The notes under the pieces were generated by a model. It made no database searches. It worked only from the letters and a program-made list of their open reading frames with translations, and was not told where the DNA came from. 64,000 bases of DNA from Schizochytrium sp. CCTCC M209059. Its lineage: Eukaryota; Sar; Bigyra; Thraustochytrida; Thraustochytriidae. Made by a program: the position numbers and the translations under genes. Below, piece after piece: positions 1 through 8,869 of the stretch (positions are counted from its first letter, which is position 1; every line of letters begins with the position of its first letter). The stretch is from NCBI GenBank assembly GCA_000818945.1, contig KN805376.1, positions 1 through 64,000 on the forward strand. The letters run 5' to 3'.

Positions 1-1051
1 CGCAAATGGACCTCGTCGAGCGCCAGGCGCGCCGTACCGGCCACGGTGCGGTACAGCATGCACACGTACGCATATCGCATCGATCCGCGGCCCGTACCCG
101 TCGACTTAAACGCGTCCGAAACGTGCAAGACGTTGTCGTGGTCAAGCATGAGGAACCAAGTCTTATCAGTGGTGGAGAGGACGCCGTACTTGCAGAAAGA
201 GCGCAGCATGTAGACGTAAATTTGGATGATCGGGTAGCGAAAACGCACAGAGCTTTCCCGGTCAGGGAAGCCTTCTCCCAATTCCCAGTAATCGACCAGG
301 TCGTCGCAGGCCAACTCCCAGGCGCTGTTCACGACGTTCTTTGCCTCGTCGAGAGAGGCAGACGTGCCTTGCATCCACGCCTGGGCGATTTCGTTGAGAT
401 CGTCTTCGGTGAGACCATAGGGAAACTTTGCAGGAGACTTATGCTCGTGCACGAGGAAGCGCGCGCGGCCCGCGACTGTCGTGTCGGCGATACCAGCACT
501 GGCTCGAGCCGAGTCCACACCATGTCCACCCGGTGTCCAATGCCGGTCGCCTCAGCGTCACTTTGAATATCAAAGCGCGTCCATCCGTTCGGCGACGTCG
601 TAGCTTCGTCCGATACGACACGACGCATGATCGGGAACCGCAGCCCTTCGATGAAGCGTAGGACTGCTCCTTGCTCGTTAAGCACCGAGACCCGCATAAA
701 ATTGGTGTCGAAGTCGTATTCCCGGACACGGACGTCGCCAAAGCCGGCCTCCTGTTCGAATGAATCCCATCCGATATCATCGTAGAAACGACCCCAGCGG
801 ACCACACGCTGGGGGAACAGGTCCAGGCGAGCTTGCACGCCGCTTTGGGGCGCAAGGCCTCCGCGGCTCCGCGACGAGTGCTGCGAGCTTGCGCGGCTTC
901 TCGCGGCTTGTTGGCTGTTGAAAAATTCGGGATCAGTTTGCTCGATCCGTCGCAGCCCGCGCGCAATCGATGCTTCTAAGTGGTCGGTCATCGCGGCATT
1001 TTCCATCGGCACGGTGGCGAGGACTTCGGCGAAGGGCTTCGTGGTCGCCAT
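1..1051 (-). pseudogene. PD-(D/E)XK nuclease-like (Crinkler-type) gene, partial, with apparent frameshift
   Basis: The reading frame starts at an ATG at 1049-1051 and runs leftward. Around 480-540 the open frame changes by one base. The first frame carries RVDMVW near 530-545, which could hold the catalytic Asp. The second frame continues open to the window edge and holds HEHKSP, an E-x-K motif, near 435-450. It then has QIYVYM, KYGVL and TTDKTWFL near 140-200. That order (D, ExK, then a helix with Q..Y and 'YGvLt..tWf') is what I know from PD-(D/E)XK domains of Crinkler and fungal or oomycete nuclease-kinase proteins. No intron of sensible size explains the shift, so this is either a broken gene or a one-base assembly error. 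A kinase domain could follow beyond the left edge; this is not visible here. The family call is by motif recognition only. Confidence 0.5.
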
Positions 1052-1192
1052 CGCGCCGCTGCCCTTTCCTCCCCTTTCCCACGCGGGCCCGCGCGCAATC
1101 CCTCCGCGATCGCTCGGGCTGCGCGGGCGAAGCGGCGCGTCCCCGTGGTTCCACCTGCGCCCCAGCGCACGCGAGTCGTTCTCCGTTTGCCG

Positions 1193-1354
1193 CCCCTTCC
1201 CTCCCTCGCTCGCGTGCGTCGCACCCCCTCGATTGTACTTTTCCTCGCTCGGCGAAACGGAGAAAGGCAGGTTCCCCTTCCCTCCCTCGCTCGCGTGCGT
1301 CGCACCCCCTCGATTGTACTTTTCCTCGCTCGGCGAAACGGAGAAAGGCAGGTT
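1193..1354. repeat. Two-copy tandem repeat, 81 bp period
   Basis: A pyrimidine-rich unit beginning CCCCTTCCCTCCCTCGC and ending in GAGAAAGGCAGGTT occurs twice back to back, at 1193-1273 and 1274-1354. The copies are essentially identical, which implies a recent duplication. It lies 140-300 bp upstream of the left-hand minus-strand gene, so probably in its promoter. Confidence 0.9.
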
Positions 1355-1380
1355 TAAAAAGAAATCAGATTTTTCAAGTT

Positions 1381-1561
1381 AATTCCCTCGCTAGTGCTCT
1401 CGGAGATCAATCAGTTCCCCGGCGGGCAAGGTCAATTCCCTCGCTAATGCTCTCGGAGATCAATCAGTTCCCCGGCGGGCAAGGTCAATTCCCTCGCTAG
1501 TGCTCTCGGAGATCAATCAGTTTCCCGGTGGGCAAGGTCAATTCCCTCGCTAGTGCTCTCG
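1381..1561. repeat. Tandem repeat, 53 bp period, about 3.4 copies
   Basis: The unit AATTCCCTCGCTAGTGCTCT recurs at about 1381, 1434, 1487 and 1540, each followed by CGGAGATCAATCAGTT and CCCGGYGGGCAAGGTC. Copies differ by one to three bases and there are no unique spacers between them. The array ends directly before the reading frame that begins at 1599. Confidence 0.93.
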
Positions 1562-1598
1562 GTGGAGGGGCAGGTCATCCACGAGTCTCCGCAGGCTC

Positions 1599-2744
1599 TT
1601 GCGAGCCTGTGCCTTGGTGGAGCCCAAGCGAGCACCAAGCTCGGCTGCCTTCATTGTAAGCACAGCAGCAGATGTGGAAACGTTTTACTCAAATACCATT
1701 TCAAGGGTGTATAGTACAAGCCCACTGACCGCGGAGCTGGCCGCGCACGCGCGTCGTTTGATCGAAGGGAGCTGCTTGCCAACGAGACTTGTTTCTTTCG
1801 TAGCAAGCAATCTGATCCAAGCTACCGCCATCCATGCGTCTGGACTCGACGGGAGGGAAGCGGAAAGCGCGGCGGAGCCTCTTCGCATGCTCTTCGGCGG
1901 CGGATTCGCTGAGAAAGTGAGTGACGGTGTCCAGTGCTTCTTCATGAACGAAGGCGTTATCTGCGGCGCCAGCGTCAACTTCGATGTGGTGGACGGCATG
2001 CTGCTCAAGTATCATGCGGCCGACATGGCCTATCATTATGGGGACGACTTGCACTCGATGGGGCACGCCGCGCGGATGGTGATGGCAGGTCAGCCGGGCG
2101 CCGCGCGGTTGCTGAACTTTATCCGGGACAGCGGGTATGAAATAAATCAGCCGCCGTCCATCCTACGCGTCCGCGACGAAGAGCTCGCGCGCGCACCTAT
2201 GCCCGATGCTGCGTCTGCATCGGGAGATTGGGTGAAGGAAATGAAGAAGTTCTTCGAAAAGGACGTGGCGTGGAGCCAAAGCACACGCCATATGCACGTC
2301 AATCTACCTGGTGCTTGCATTTTGCTCCGCTTCGCCGTCCTTGAGCTGGAGTGGATGGTCGAGAATGATATCGGTGCGAGCGAGTTCTCCGCGGATCTGC
2401 TGACTGGCTTTTTGTTCCTTATAAGATTTCCAAAGGACCTGCTGGCGACGGAGGGCCGCGCCATTGCGCGTGCGTGCGTTCGAGCCCCTGCTTACCTTTC
2501 GCCACTCACGACAGCGATCTGCGTGCGTCCGATGTTTCTCCACAATGGACCGTTTGCTTTCGCGTTTGTCGACGGTCTTGAAAGCTCACTGCGCGCGGGA
2601 AGAAGGGCTGCGTTCGAGCCGCTGTTCGAGACTCGTAAGCGGATCAAGAATGTAACAATGGACAAAGAAGTAGCTTGCATCCTCGCCGACGCCGCGTCGA
2701 AAACGTGCGATGACCTCGCGTCTCTCTCTTTTTTGCAAACATAA
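1599..2744 (+). CDS. Hypothetical protein, probably 5'-incomplete
   Basis: An open frame of 381 codons ends at TAA 2742-2744. It opens with TTG at 1599, and its first in-frame ATG is at 1887, which would give only 285 residues. The stretch before that ATG (for example LTAELAAHARRLIEGS) has the composition of real coding sequence. The true start is therefore either in an upstream exon or was lost when the 53-bp repeat array formed just upstream. The protein is mixed alpha-helical with no transmembrane segment and no motif I recognise. A Cys-rich stretch (VQCFFMNEGVICGAS) lies near 1930-1975. Function is unknown. Confidence 0.5.
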   Translation: MRACALVEPKRAPSSAAFIVSTAADVETFYSNTISRVYSTSPLTAELAAHARRLIEGSCLPTRLVSFVASNLIQATAIHASGLDGREAESAAEPLRMLFGGGFAEKVSDGVQCFFMNEGVICGASVNFDVVDGMLLKYHAADMAYHYGDDLHSMGHAARMVMAGQPGAARLLNFIRDSGYEINQPPSILRVRDEELARAPMPDAASASGDWVKEMKKFFEKDVAWSQSTRHMHVNLPGACILLRFAVLELEWMVENDIGASEFSADLLTGFLFLIRFPKDLLATEGRAIARACVRAPAYLSPLTTAICVRPMFLHNGPFAFAFVDGLESSLRAGRRAAFEPLFETRKRIKNVTMDKEVACILADAASKTCDDLASLSFLQT

Positions 2745-3759
2745 ATCATTTTCTCACATCCCTCCCCCCTGGTTCCCTTGTCACCGGGGAAGGGCTTCTG
2801 GGCTCCAATAATGAACCCAGGGGTCCCTTGGTTTCAACTCCAACCGCCGCCGTCTCATAGTAATCTGGCGATGGACACCTTCCGGATGTCCCTCGATCCG
2901 TGGGTACTCTGAGGCGAAAACTGAGCGAAATCTCAGAAAACCGGGCCTCGATCGGCGCCCAGCCAGGCCGATCGACGAAAAATGGGCCTCGATTCGCAAA
3001 ACCGGCATAGTGATTTCGCCAAACTCTTAGGATTTCCTACCGAAAACTCGATCAGGCCCGCTCGGCCGAGGGTCCCCAACTTTTTCGCCAGACAAGGAAT
3101 GTTCTCAAAGTTCTCAACCGTCCCCCCCCTCCATAGTAATACTATGGAACCGGGACACCTGGAGGATGTTCCTCGATCCGTGGGTACTCTGAGGCGAAAA
3201 CTGGGCAAAATCGCAGAAAACCGAGGCCCGATCGGCGACCAGCCAGGCCGATCGACGAAAAATGGGCCTCGATTCGCAAAACCGGCAGGCGCGCGTCTTT
3301 CTCTCTCTTTCTCGCTCACTGCAGGACAATAATTTTATAACAACCTTCCATTATTTTGTTGGTGGTGTGTGAATCACAACTTTGCAACCTGTGAATCCTG
3401 TGTTCGGAACACCACACGTCGCTCCTTCCCTTTCTTGGAGTGATAACGTATCGCATCCATATCACAAAAAGAACAAGCACGAGGTGAAGAAAGTATGATC
3501 CGTGAAATGAAACGGAGCGGCAGAGAAACAACCGGCTGTGGGTTCGTTCGCTCGCGTATGGTGTTCCGTAGCCGCGGTCGCTCGCGGCTTTGACTTCATT
3601 CGCTCGCGCATGGTGTTCCGTAGCCGCGATCGCACGAAATGACTACTACAAGTAAATAAGAAACAGAGAAAATGAAAAGCAAGCCTTTCCATTGACTTCT
3701 TGTCCTAGAAACGCTTGAGCTTGTTACTTTATTGTTTTCTTCATCGTGACTACAACATT
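2745..3759. other. Intergenic stretch with degenerate direct repeats
   Basis: About 1 kb with no convincing gene, lying between the ORF ending at 2744 and the 3' end of ESF1. It holds the 280-bp-offset direct repeat described separately. A second short repeat follows: a 35-bp unit starting TTCGCTCGCG and containing ATGGTGTTCCGTAGCCGCG, at 3547-3581 and 3599-3633 (52 bp apart). Confidence 0.6.
2850..3287. repeat. Spaced direct repeat, about 150 bp, 280 bp apart
   Basis: The segment with CCTCGATCCGTGGGTACTCT at 2891 recurs at 3171. Similarity extends from about 2855 and 3135 through GGGCCTCGATTCGCAAAACC, to 3007 and 3287. There are about ten mismatches over the best 120 bp. The two copies flank roughly 120 bp of unrelated sequence. 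No coding frame is conserved, so this is probably a decayed dispersed element or segmental duplication. Confidence 0.85.
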
Positions 3760-6144
3760 CTAGTTCGATGCGGCAAACTTCTTCTTCTTGGACGCCTTGG
3801 CTTGTTCGAGCGCCTTGGCTCTCCGCTTAATAGACTCCACCGTGGTCTGTAAGCGATCAGAAGAAGTGTTGTCGGCACCAGCACCAACACCTGAAGCACC
3901 AGGCCCGGTATCGCCGCCACGGCGCTGGAGCGCCTTTTTGGCTCCGCGTTTGCGCAGCTGCTCGTCCTCGAAGGCACGCATGCCGCGAGTGTCCTTGTAC
4001 TGGGAGTTTGTACGATCGACGGCAAAGTCAGGGTCATCGTACAGGGTATTAAACCGAGCGTCCGAAGTATCCACCTGAAAATCATCCTCGCGAGCGGCCT
4101 TGACTGCCTCTTCCTTGCGCTCGCGCTTCTTGCCACGAAGCTTCGATTTCTTCTTGAGCAAACGCTCGCCTTCAACAATCGCCTTGTAGTCAAAACCTTC
4201 CAAGCCCTTGCCCTTTTTACGATCCTGCTCACTAAGTAGCAAGAGCTCAAGCTCGGCCTGCTCGCGCTTGCGCCGTGCGTCCTCGTCAATGTCTTCGTTT
4301 TCGCTGTCGTTATCGTCCTCGCGCTCTTGCTCTTCCTTTTGTTTTTGCGCCTTTGATTTACGCTTTGACTTTTTGCTCTCACTCGCGAAAAATGTGTCAT
4401 TGAAGCCATCGTTCGCACCCGCCTCCACATCGTGCTGTTTCTCTTCTTCTTGCTGCCGCCGCTCCTGCTGCTGCTGTTTCTTGCTCTTCTTGCCATTCTT
4501 CTTGGCCGTGCCCTTTTCTTCGTCCTCGGGGACAAACACATATTCGTGGTCAAAGTCCTCGTCACTTGCCGCAGCGCCGCTCTTCTTCTTTGGCACTTCG
4601 TCAGCATTGTCATCATCCTCATCATCATCTTCCGAGTCGGACGCCAAAAGAGCCGCGCGGAGACTGGCGCGGTACGCCATGGCATCGCCGCGACTTGCGG
4701 CCGCTTTCTTTCTCATTCTCTTGCTGCTACCAGCTCGAGCACTAACATCGTGCTCCTCCTCTTCGTTGTCCTCCTCTTCTTCTTCGTCGTCATCCTCTTC
4801 GTCCTCGTCCGAAGAAGACGCAATAAACGCTTCAAGCTCGCGCTCACCAATTACAGTTTCCTCCTTGCCCTTTTGCGATTTGGCACGCCACTTGCGCAGC
4901 TTAAGTCGGTCGTGATCCTCTTCGTCCCACGTGAGCTGCACTTTCGTGCTTTGCAAAGCCTTGGAGATAAAGTCAGGGGCGCGGTAGTCTTCCGAAACGT
5001 CGGTGACGCGATCGCGAACGGGACGCTCAATCTCGAGACCTTCGGGGACAAAGCGCAAGTCGAATGTGATGGAAGAACGCTCGAACTCGACGCCGTCGCA
5101 CTCCTTGTACACGTGGTCAGCGGCCTCGACAGAGTTAAACTCAACAATGGCGAAATAATACTTGAGCTTGTCCAACTCGTACTTGCGAAGTTTTTCCATA
5201 TCAAAATCTGCGCCCTCATTCGCCTCCTGCTCTCCAACGAGCTCAAAATCTGTTGGGTCATCGAGGGCGACCGTGCGGCGTTCAATGCCCTCGACACGAG
5301 GGCCGTGCATTTCCTCCTCCTGCAGACGCTTTTCGCCAAACTCGCTCTGGTACACTGTGACGGAGCGGATAACACCGCCAACCGGCAAGAAAGATTGTAG
5401 CGCTACGAGAATGTCCTGGGCACGCAGACGAGACCAGTCGAGGTTCTGCACGGCAATTCGCGAGGTCGAGTCTCCGACGGGAATGTCCTCTTCCTCTTCC
5501 TCGTCTTCTTGGGCATTTTCAAGGTCCTCGAATGAGGAAATGCTCGAGTCCGAATCCGAATCCGAATCAGAGTCAGCGCCCTCAACCTCCCCGCGTGCGA
5601 GCTTGTTCAAGTACGCGAGGCGATCATCGTTAGCATCGTCAGTCTCGGCGACGGCTTTTGACTTGGACTTGGCCTTTGTCGGCGTCTTCTTGGAAGGCTT
5701 TGCCTTGGCAGGTGTGACGTCTTCATCCTGACCGCTCTCCTCTGCGTCGTCTTGGTCTTCTTCTTCGTCGTCGCTTTCCAGCTTGTAGTATCGTTTGAGG
5801 TCGGCGCCCGGAGCCCGGTCCTTCTTGCTGAGCTTGCGGCCGTACTTGTCGACACGAGGGCCAGCGCCACTGACAAAGTCTTCGTCTTCAAAGATTTGCT
5901 TGAACCTCGAATCGATACGGACCTTGCTGCTGTCCTTTGCGCTTCTGGCGAACTTGGCGCTGTACTGGACCTCCTTGAAGCGGTCGTCTTTGATCTCGTC
6001 CATGACGTTCTGCTCGCGGGTGTCCCTCGGCGTCTGCTTCTTGGCGCTCTTCTTCTTCGCGGTCGATGACGACGTCGTCGTCGTCGTCTTATTCTTATTC
6101 TTCGCCGTCGCGGGCGTCTGCCCCTGCGCGCTCTCGCGCGCCAT
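3760..6144 (-). CDS. ESF1: ESF1 homologue, nucleolar pre-rRNA processing protein
   Basis: A 794-residue protein. ESF1 is a nucleolar factor needed for early 18S rRNA processing in the small-subunit processome. The N-terminus holds the conserved block DDRFKEV, then DSRFKQIF and VDKYGRKLSK. A central RRM-like region follows: TSRIAVQNLDWSRLRAQDIL, then YYFAIVEFNSVEAADHVYKE, then LTWDEEDHDR. Long Asp/Glu and Lys-rich coiled stretches lead to a C-terminal NUC153 block near residues 685-720 (DARFNTLYDDPDFAVDRTN). The start is the ATG in a CCATGG context at 6142-6144. The frame stays open upstream to 6900, but only through promoter and the antisense of PRP38, so I reject that extension. It diverges from PRP38 across 462 bp. 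Confidence 0.95.
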   Translation of the reverse strand: MARESAQGQTPATAKNKNKTTTTTSSSTAKKKSAKKQTPRDTREQNVMDEIKDDRFKEVQYSAKFARSAKDSSKVRIDSRFKQIFEDEDFVSGAGPRVDKYGRKLSKKDRAPGADLKRYYKLESDDEEEDQDDAEESGQDEDVTPAKAKPSKKTPTKAKSKSKAVAETDDANDDRLAYLNKLARGEVEGADSDSDSDSDSSISSFEDLENAQEDEEEEEDIPVGDSTSRIAVQNLDWSRLRAQDILVALQSFLPVGGVIRSVTVYQSEFGEKRLQEEEMHGPRVEGIERRTVALDDPTDFELVGEQEANEGADFDMEKLRKYELDKLKYYFAIVEFNSVEAADHVYKECDGVEFERSSITFDLRFVPEGLEIERPVRDRVTDVSEDYRAPDFISKALQSTKVQLTWDEEDHDRLKLRKWRAKSQKGKEETVIGERELEAFIASSSDEDEEDDDEEEEEDNEEEEHDVSARAGSSKRMRKKAAASRGDAMAYRASLRAALLASDSEDDDEDDDNADEVPKKKSGAAASDEDFDHEYVFVPEDEEKGTAKKNGKKSKKQQQQERRQQEEEKQHDVEAGANDGFNDTFFASESKKSKRKSKAQKQKEEQEREDDNDSENEDIDEDARRKREQAELELLLLSEQDRKKGKGLEGFDYKAIVEGERLLKKKSKLRGKKRERKEEAVKAAREDDFQVDTSDARFNTLYDDPDFAVDRTNSQYKDTRGMRAFEDEQLRKRGAKKALQRRGGDTGPGASGVGAGADNTSSDRLQTTVESIKRRAKALEQAKASKKKKFAASN

Positions 6145-6606
6145 GGCCCCTCCTCCTCGCTCGCTCGCTTGCTCGCTCGGCCTCGCTTGCTCGCTCGGCC
6201 TCGCTTGCTTGCTTGCTTGCTTGCTCGACCAACCTCTGGGCCAGTGGCCACCACCCGGAACTGGCTGGCTGGTCGAAGGAGAATTGCCGCTCGGGGTCCG
6301 GAAAGTGCGCACCGCGCCGAGGCGAGTGCGGATGTCCACAGAACCGCGCGCAGGGCGAGCCTCGTTTTCCTTTTTGCCAGTGCAGAGCGACAATACCAGA
6401 ACGTGGCAGGCGGGCAGGCGGGCGGGCAGACAGACAAACAGATAGACAAACAAACAGACAGACAGACCGAGACGCTCGTGCGTGCAAGCCGTGGCGCGCG
6501 AGGGCGCGGCTGGGCGGAAGCCCGCCGTCGTGTTTTCTGGGCTTGGTTGCTTCTTCGGGCGGGCGCGTGGAAAGGAGGGAGAGCTAGCTGCTGAGACGAA
6601 GGGAAG
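6145..6606. promoter_or_regulatory. Shared divergent promoter of ESF1 and PRP38
   Basis: 462 bp between two divergent start codons. Directly upstream of ESF1, at 6150-6232, is a (CTCG/CTTG)n tetranucleotide array. A second array of (GGCG/GGCA/GACA)-type repeats lies at 6412-6470. No TATA box is obvious. Co-regulation of a ribosome-biogenesis factor and a splicing factor is plausible but not shown. Confidence 0.6.
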
Positions 6607-7911
6607 ATGAGCCGCGCCGCAGAGGCCTTCAAGCTGCGCAAAGAGGTGCGGCAAGCGCAGCAAAAAGGACAGGCCGCAGCGACAGGGAGATTTGGGCGAG
6701 GGGAGGATGGCGCGAGTGAGGCGCATGATACGCTGCAAACGCAACCGCAGGTGGCCGTCAAGAATCTTGTTCCGGTGAAAATGGATGGTAATTTCAACCT
6801 TGGCCCGATGCTCGCGCGCAAAGTCCAAGCCAGCGAGTATTACAGGTCGCTGAGACAACTGACGACGACGGTGCCGCAGCTTGTTGACGAGGTAAGACAC
6901 AATGTTCGGTCCTTGGATCCTTGGCTCAAGACCTCGAGCGGGGATGCCGGGACCGCATTTTGCGCGCTTTACAGACTCTGCGAGCTGCGCCCCACTCGAA
7001 AGCAGCTTTCGGGCATGCTAACGCAGCAGGGCGCTCCCTTTGTGCGCGCGCTTGGATTTCTCTTTGTGCGCTTTGTTTGCCCTCCAGATCAAGTGTGGGA
7101 TTGGATGCGACCTTTTTTCATGGACGACGAGCAGTTCCGCCCCCTCATGGAAGCGGACAAACCGTGGACGATGGGCCTCTGGCTGGAGAGTTTGCTGGTA
7201 GAGCACAAGTTTGCAGGCATTGTTCTGCCTCGCTTCCCTTACACTGTGGACGAGGATCTGCGCGTGCGCGTTGGCGGCTTGCGCGCTGAGCGAGCGCGCT
7301 TTGCACGAAACCTTTCTGAGCGCGATCGCTTTGTGGTCGGCGCCAAGATTGAAGCGCTCTATGCGGATGATGGCAAATGGTACGATGCTGAAGTGGTGGG
7401 ACTTGGGCAAACACCAAACTCTTTTCTTGTTCGATACACGGCTTACGGAAATGAAGAGGAGGTTTCTCTTGGTGCGATGCGGCAGCCTGGCGCTGCGGAG
7501 CCCGATCTTGGCCTGGAAAATGTACGTGCCCGTAGTCGCAGTACCGGCCGTGACAGGCGTAGTCGCGACGGCAGAGACCGCAGAGACCGCGATGACGGTC
7601 GTAGAGACCGTGATGATGATCGTAGGTATCGCGACTCGCGCGTTGATGATCGCAGAGAGCGAGACTATCGTGATCGTGATCGTGATCGCGGTCGTGATCG
7701 TGATCGAGAGCGCAGTCGTGATCGTGATCGTGATCGTGATGGGCGTGACCGGCGTTCAAATCGTAGTCGCAGCCGCAGCCGCAGTCGTAGTCGCGACAGG
7801 TATCGTAGAAGGGATCGGGAGCGTTCGCACCGACGTCGACAACGCGGAGATAGTATTGATAGTGATGACGAAGAGGTGGCTCGCCGACTGCGTCAACGGC
7901 ACGGAGCTTGA
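6607..7911 (+). CDS. PRPF38B: Pre-mRNA splicing factor PRP38 with Tudor-like domain and RS tail
   Basis: 434 residues. PRP38 proteins join the U4/U6.U5 tri-snRNP and are needed for spliceosome activation. The PRP38 domain covers about residues 60-225 (YYRSLRQLTT, GTAFCALYRLCELRPTRKQL, LGFLFVRFVCPP, then a DDEQF loop and MGLWLESLL). It is followed at about 243-290 by a Tudor/SMN-like barrel with VGAKIEALYADDGKWYDAEV and VRYTAYGNEEEV. From about 305 the protein is an RS/RD-repeat tail with dozens of Arg-Asp and Arg-Ser dipeptides. The start is ATG at 6607. The Tudor module directly after PRP38 is not part of the animal or yeast versions I know. The 'B' paralogue assignment rests mainly on the RS tail and is less certain than the family. 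Confidence 0.9.
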   Translation: MSRAAEAFKLRKEVRQAQQKGQAAATGRFGRGEDGASEAHDTLQTQPQVAVKNLVPVKMDGNFNLGPMLARKVQASEYYRSLRQLTTTVPQLVDEVRHNVRSLDPWLKTSSGDAGTAFCALYRLCELRPTRKQLSGMLTQQGAPFVRALGFLFVRFVCPPDQVWDWMRPFFMDDEQFRPLMEADKPWTMGLWLESLLVEHKFAGIVLPRFPYTVDEDLRVRVGGLRAERARFARNLSERDRFVVGAKIEALYADDGKWYDAEVVGLGQTPNSFLVRYTAYGNEEEVSLGAMRQPGAAEPDLGLENVRARSRSTGRDRRSRDGRDRRDRDDGRRDRDDDRRYRDSRVDDRRERDYRDRDRDRGRDRDRERSRDRDRDRDGRDRRSNRSRSRSRSRSRDRYRRRDRERSHRRRQRGDSIDSDDEEVARRLRQRHGA

Positions 7912-8245
7912 ATAGATTTGCAAAACATGATTTCTGTAATTTCTTTGATGTCAGGAGAACAAAAGAAAGAAAGAACAAAAGAAAGAAAAAGAGAGAGGAA
8001 GAGGCTTCGTTGAAGAGCGTGCGTGCTTCTTTTGCGACCTGTCCACTCGAACAGTTCTGTGGGTGGGTGGGTGGAAAGGCACGTTTGTTCGAGAGAGCTG
8101 TCAGAATCAAAGTGAATTGCCTGCTTGCGTTCATCCAAGAAGAAAAAGTAAAAGCCATACAATTTCAAATGAGCAAAAATTCAAGGGAGGAAAGACAGTT
8201 TGGGGTTACATAAAACACATGATAGGTAGGGAGGAATGAAGAGGA
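7912..8245. other. Convergent 3' intergenic region
   Basis: Between the 3' ends of PRP38 and the minus-strand gene at 8246. A/G-rich, with AAAGAAAGAAAGAAC-type stretches at 7960-8000 and a short GTGGGTGGGTGGG run at 8060-8072. It should contain both transcript ends. No gene seen. Confidence 0.6.
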
Positions 8246-8869
8246 TCAATGTACAAGCGACGAGGTCAAGGATAGGAAGAGCGGGTTTGTCTTGCGGTCC
8301 ATCATCTTGAGGACATCGGCAAGTTCGTCGAAGGTAAAGTCTCTGCGACAGGCGGGACAGCGTTTCCGGGTGAGGATGGCTGCCTTCATCTGGCGCATGT
8401 AGACGCTGACCCCTTGACGGAGGCGCAAATTGTGCTCGCGTTGGCTGACAAAGTGGGGCAATGGGGAATGGGCGCGTCGCCTGCGTTTGATGTCGTCGAC
8501 GCGCTTGGCAATGCTCGTAACGCTCTGTATTCTCGCATCCTGGGACTCGAACTCGATTTCGCAGACGCTGCAGTTTTTCATGTCTTCGCATGCTCGTGAA
8601 AAGTGTTTGTTGGAGACGCGCAGCGCGGCCTCGAGGTTGATGGCGCGCTCGCGCAGGTCCTCGCCCATGGACGCCGCGGCGGCGGCGGCGGCGGCGGCGG
8701 CGACCGGGTCTGTGTTTTCTGGGTCGTCCTGCGGCAGGAAGCGCGGGTCGCGGCGTTTGTTCCGAGTGCAGGCGGCGCCGGTTCCGGCGCCGCTGGCCTC
8801 CGCCTCCAGGCGCAGCTCCGCGAGTCTGCGCTTCTTAACCGGCAGCAGCTGCAGCTCCAGCTCGCCCAT
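8246..8869 (-). CDS. Small protein with two separated CxxC pairs (putative zinc-binding)
   Basis: 207 residues starting at ATG 8867-8869. The N-terminus is basic (VKKRR, RNKRRD). An Ala run (about 58-67) is encoded by a GCC repeat at 8675-8700. A CSVCEIEF pair lies near residue 100 and a CPACRRDFTF pair near 172, separated by a long helical region (SIAKRVDDIKRRRRAHS...). The second pair looks like the C-terminal half of a RING or U-box-type finger, and the first like its N-terminal half. The insert is too long for a canonical RING. I do not recognise an orthologue. A zinc-stabilised hairpin is an inference. Confidence 0.6.
   Translation of the reverse strand: MGELELQLLPVKKRRLAELRLEAEASGAGTGAACTRNKRRDPRFLPQDDPENTDPVAAAAAAAAAASMGEDLRERAINLEAALRVSNKHFSRACEDMKNCSVCEIEFESQDARIQSVTSIAKRVDDIKRRRRAHSPLPHFVSQREHNLRLRQGVSVYMRQMKAAILTRKRCPACRRDFTFDELADVLKMMDRKTNPLFLSLTSSLVH

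Noticed and set aside
1381..1561. CRISPR-like array
   Set aside because: The 53-bp units are contiguous with no spacers, and the genome is eukaryotic.
4432..5400. Leu/Phe-rich plus-strand frame that looks like a membrane protein
   Set aside because: It is the antisense of the Lys/Glu-rich part of ESF1, which reads as Phe/Leu on the other strand.
6145..6900. Upstream extension of the ESF1 frame to 6900
   Set aside because: It runs through the shared promoter repeats and the antisense of PRP38. The conserved ESF1 sequence starts shortly after the ATG at 6144 in a CCATGG context.
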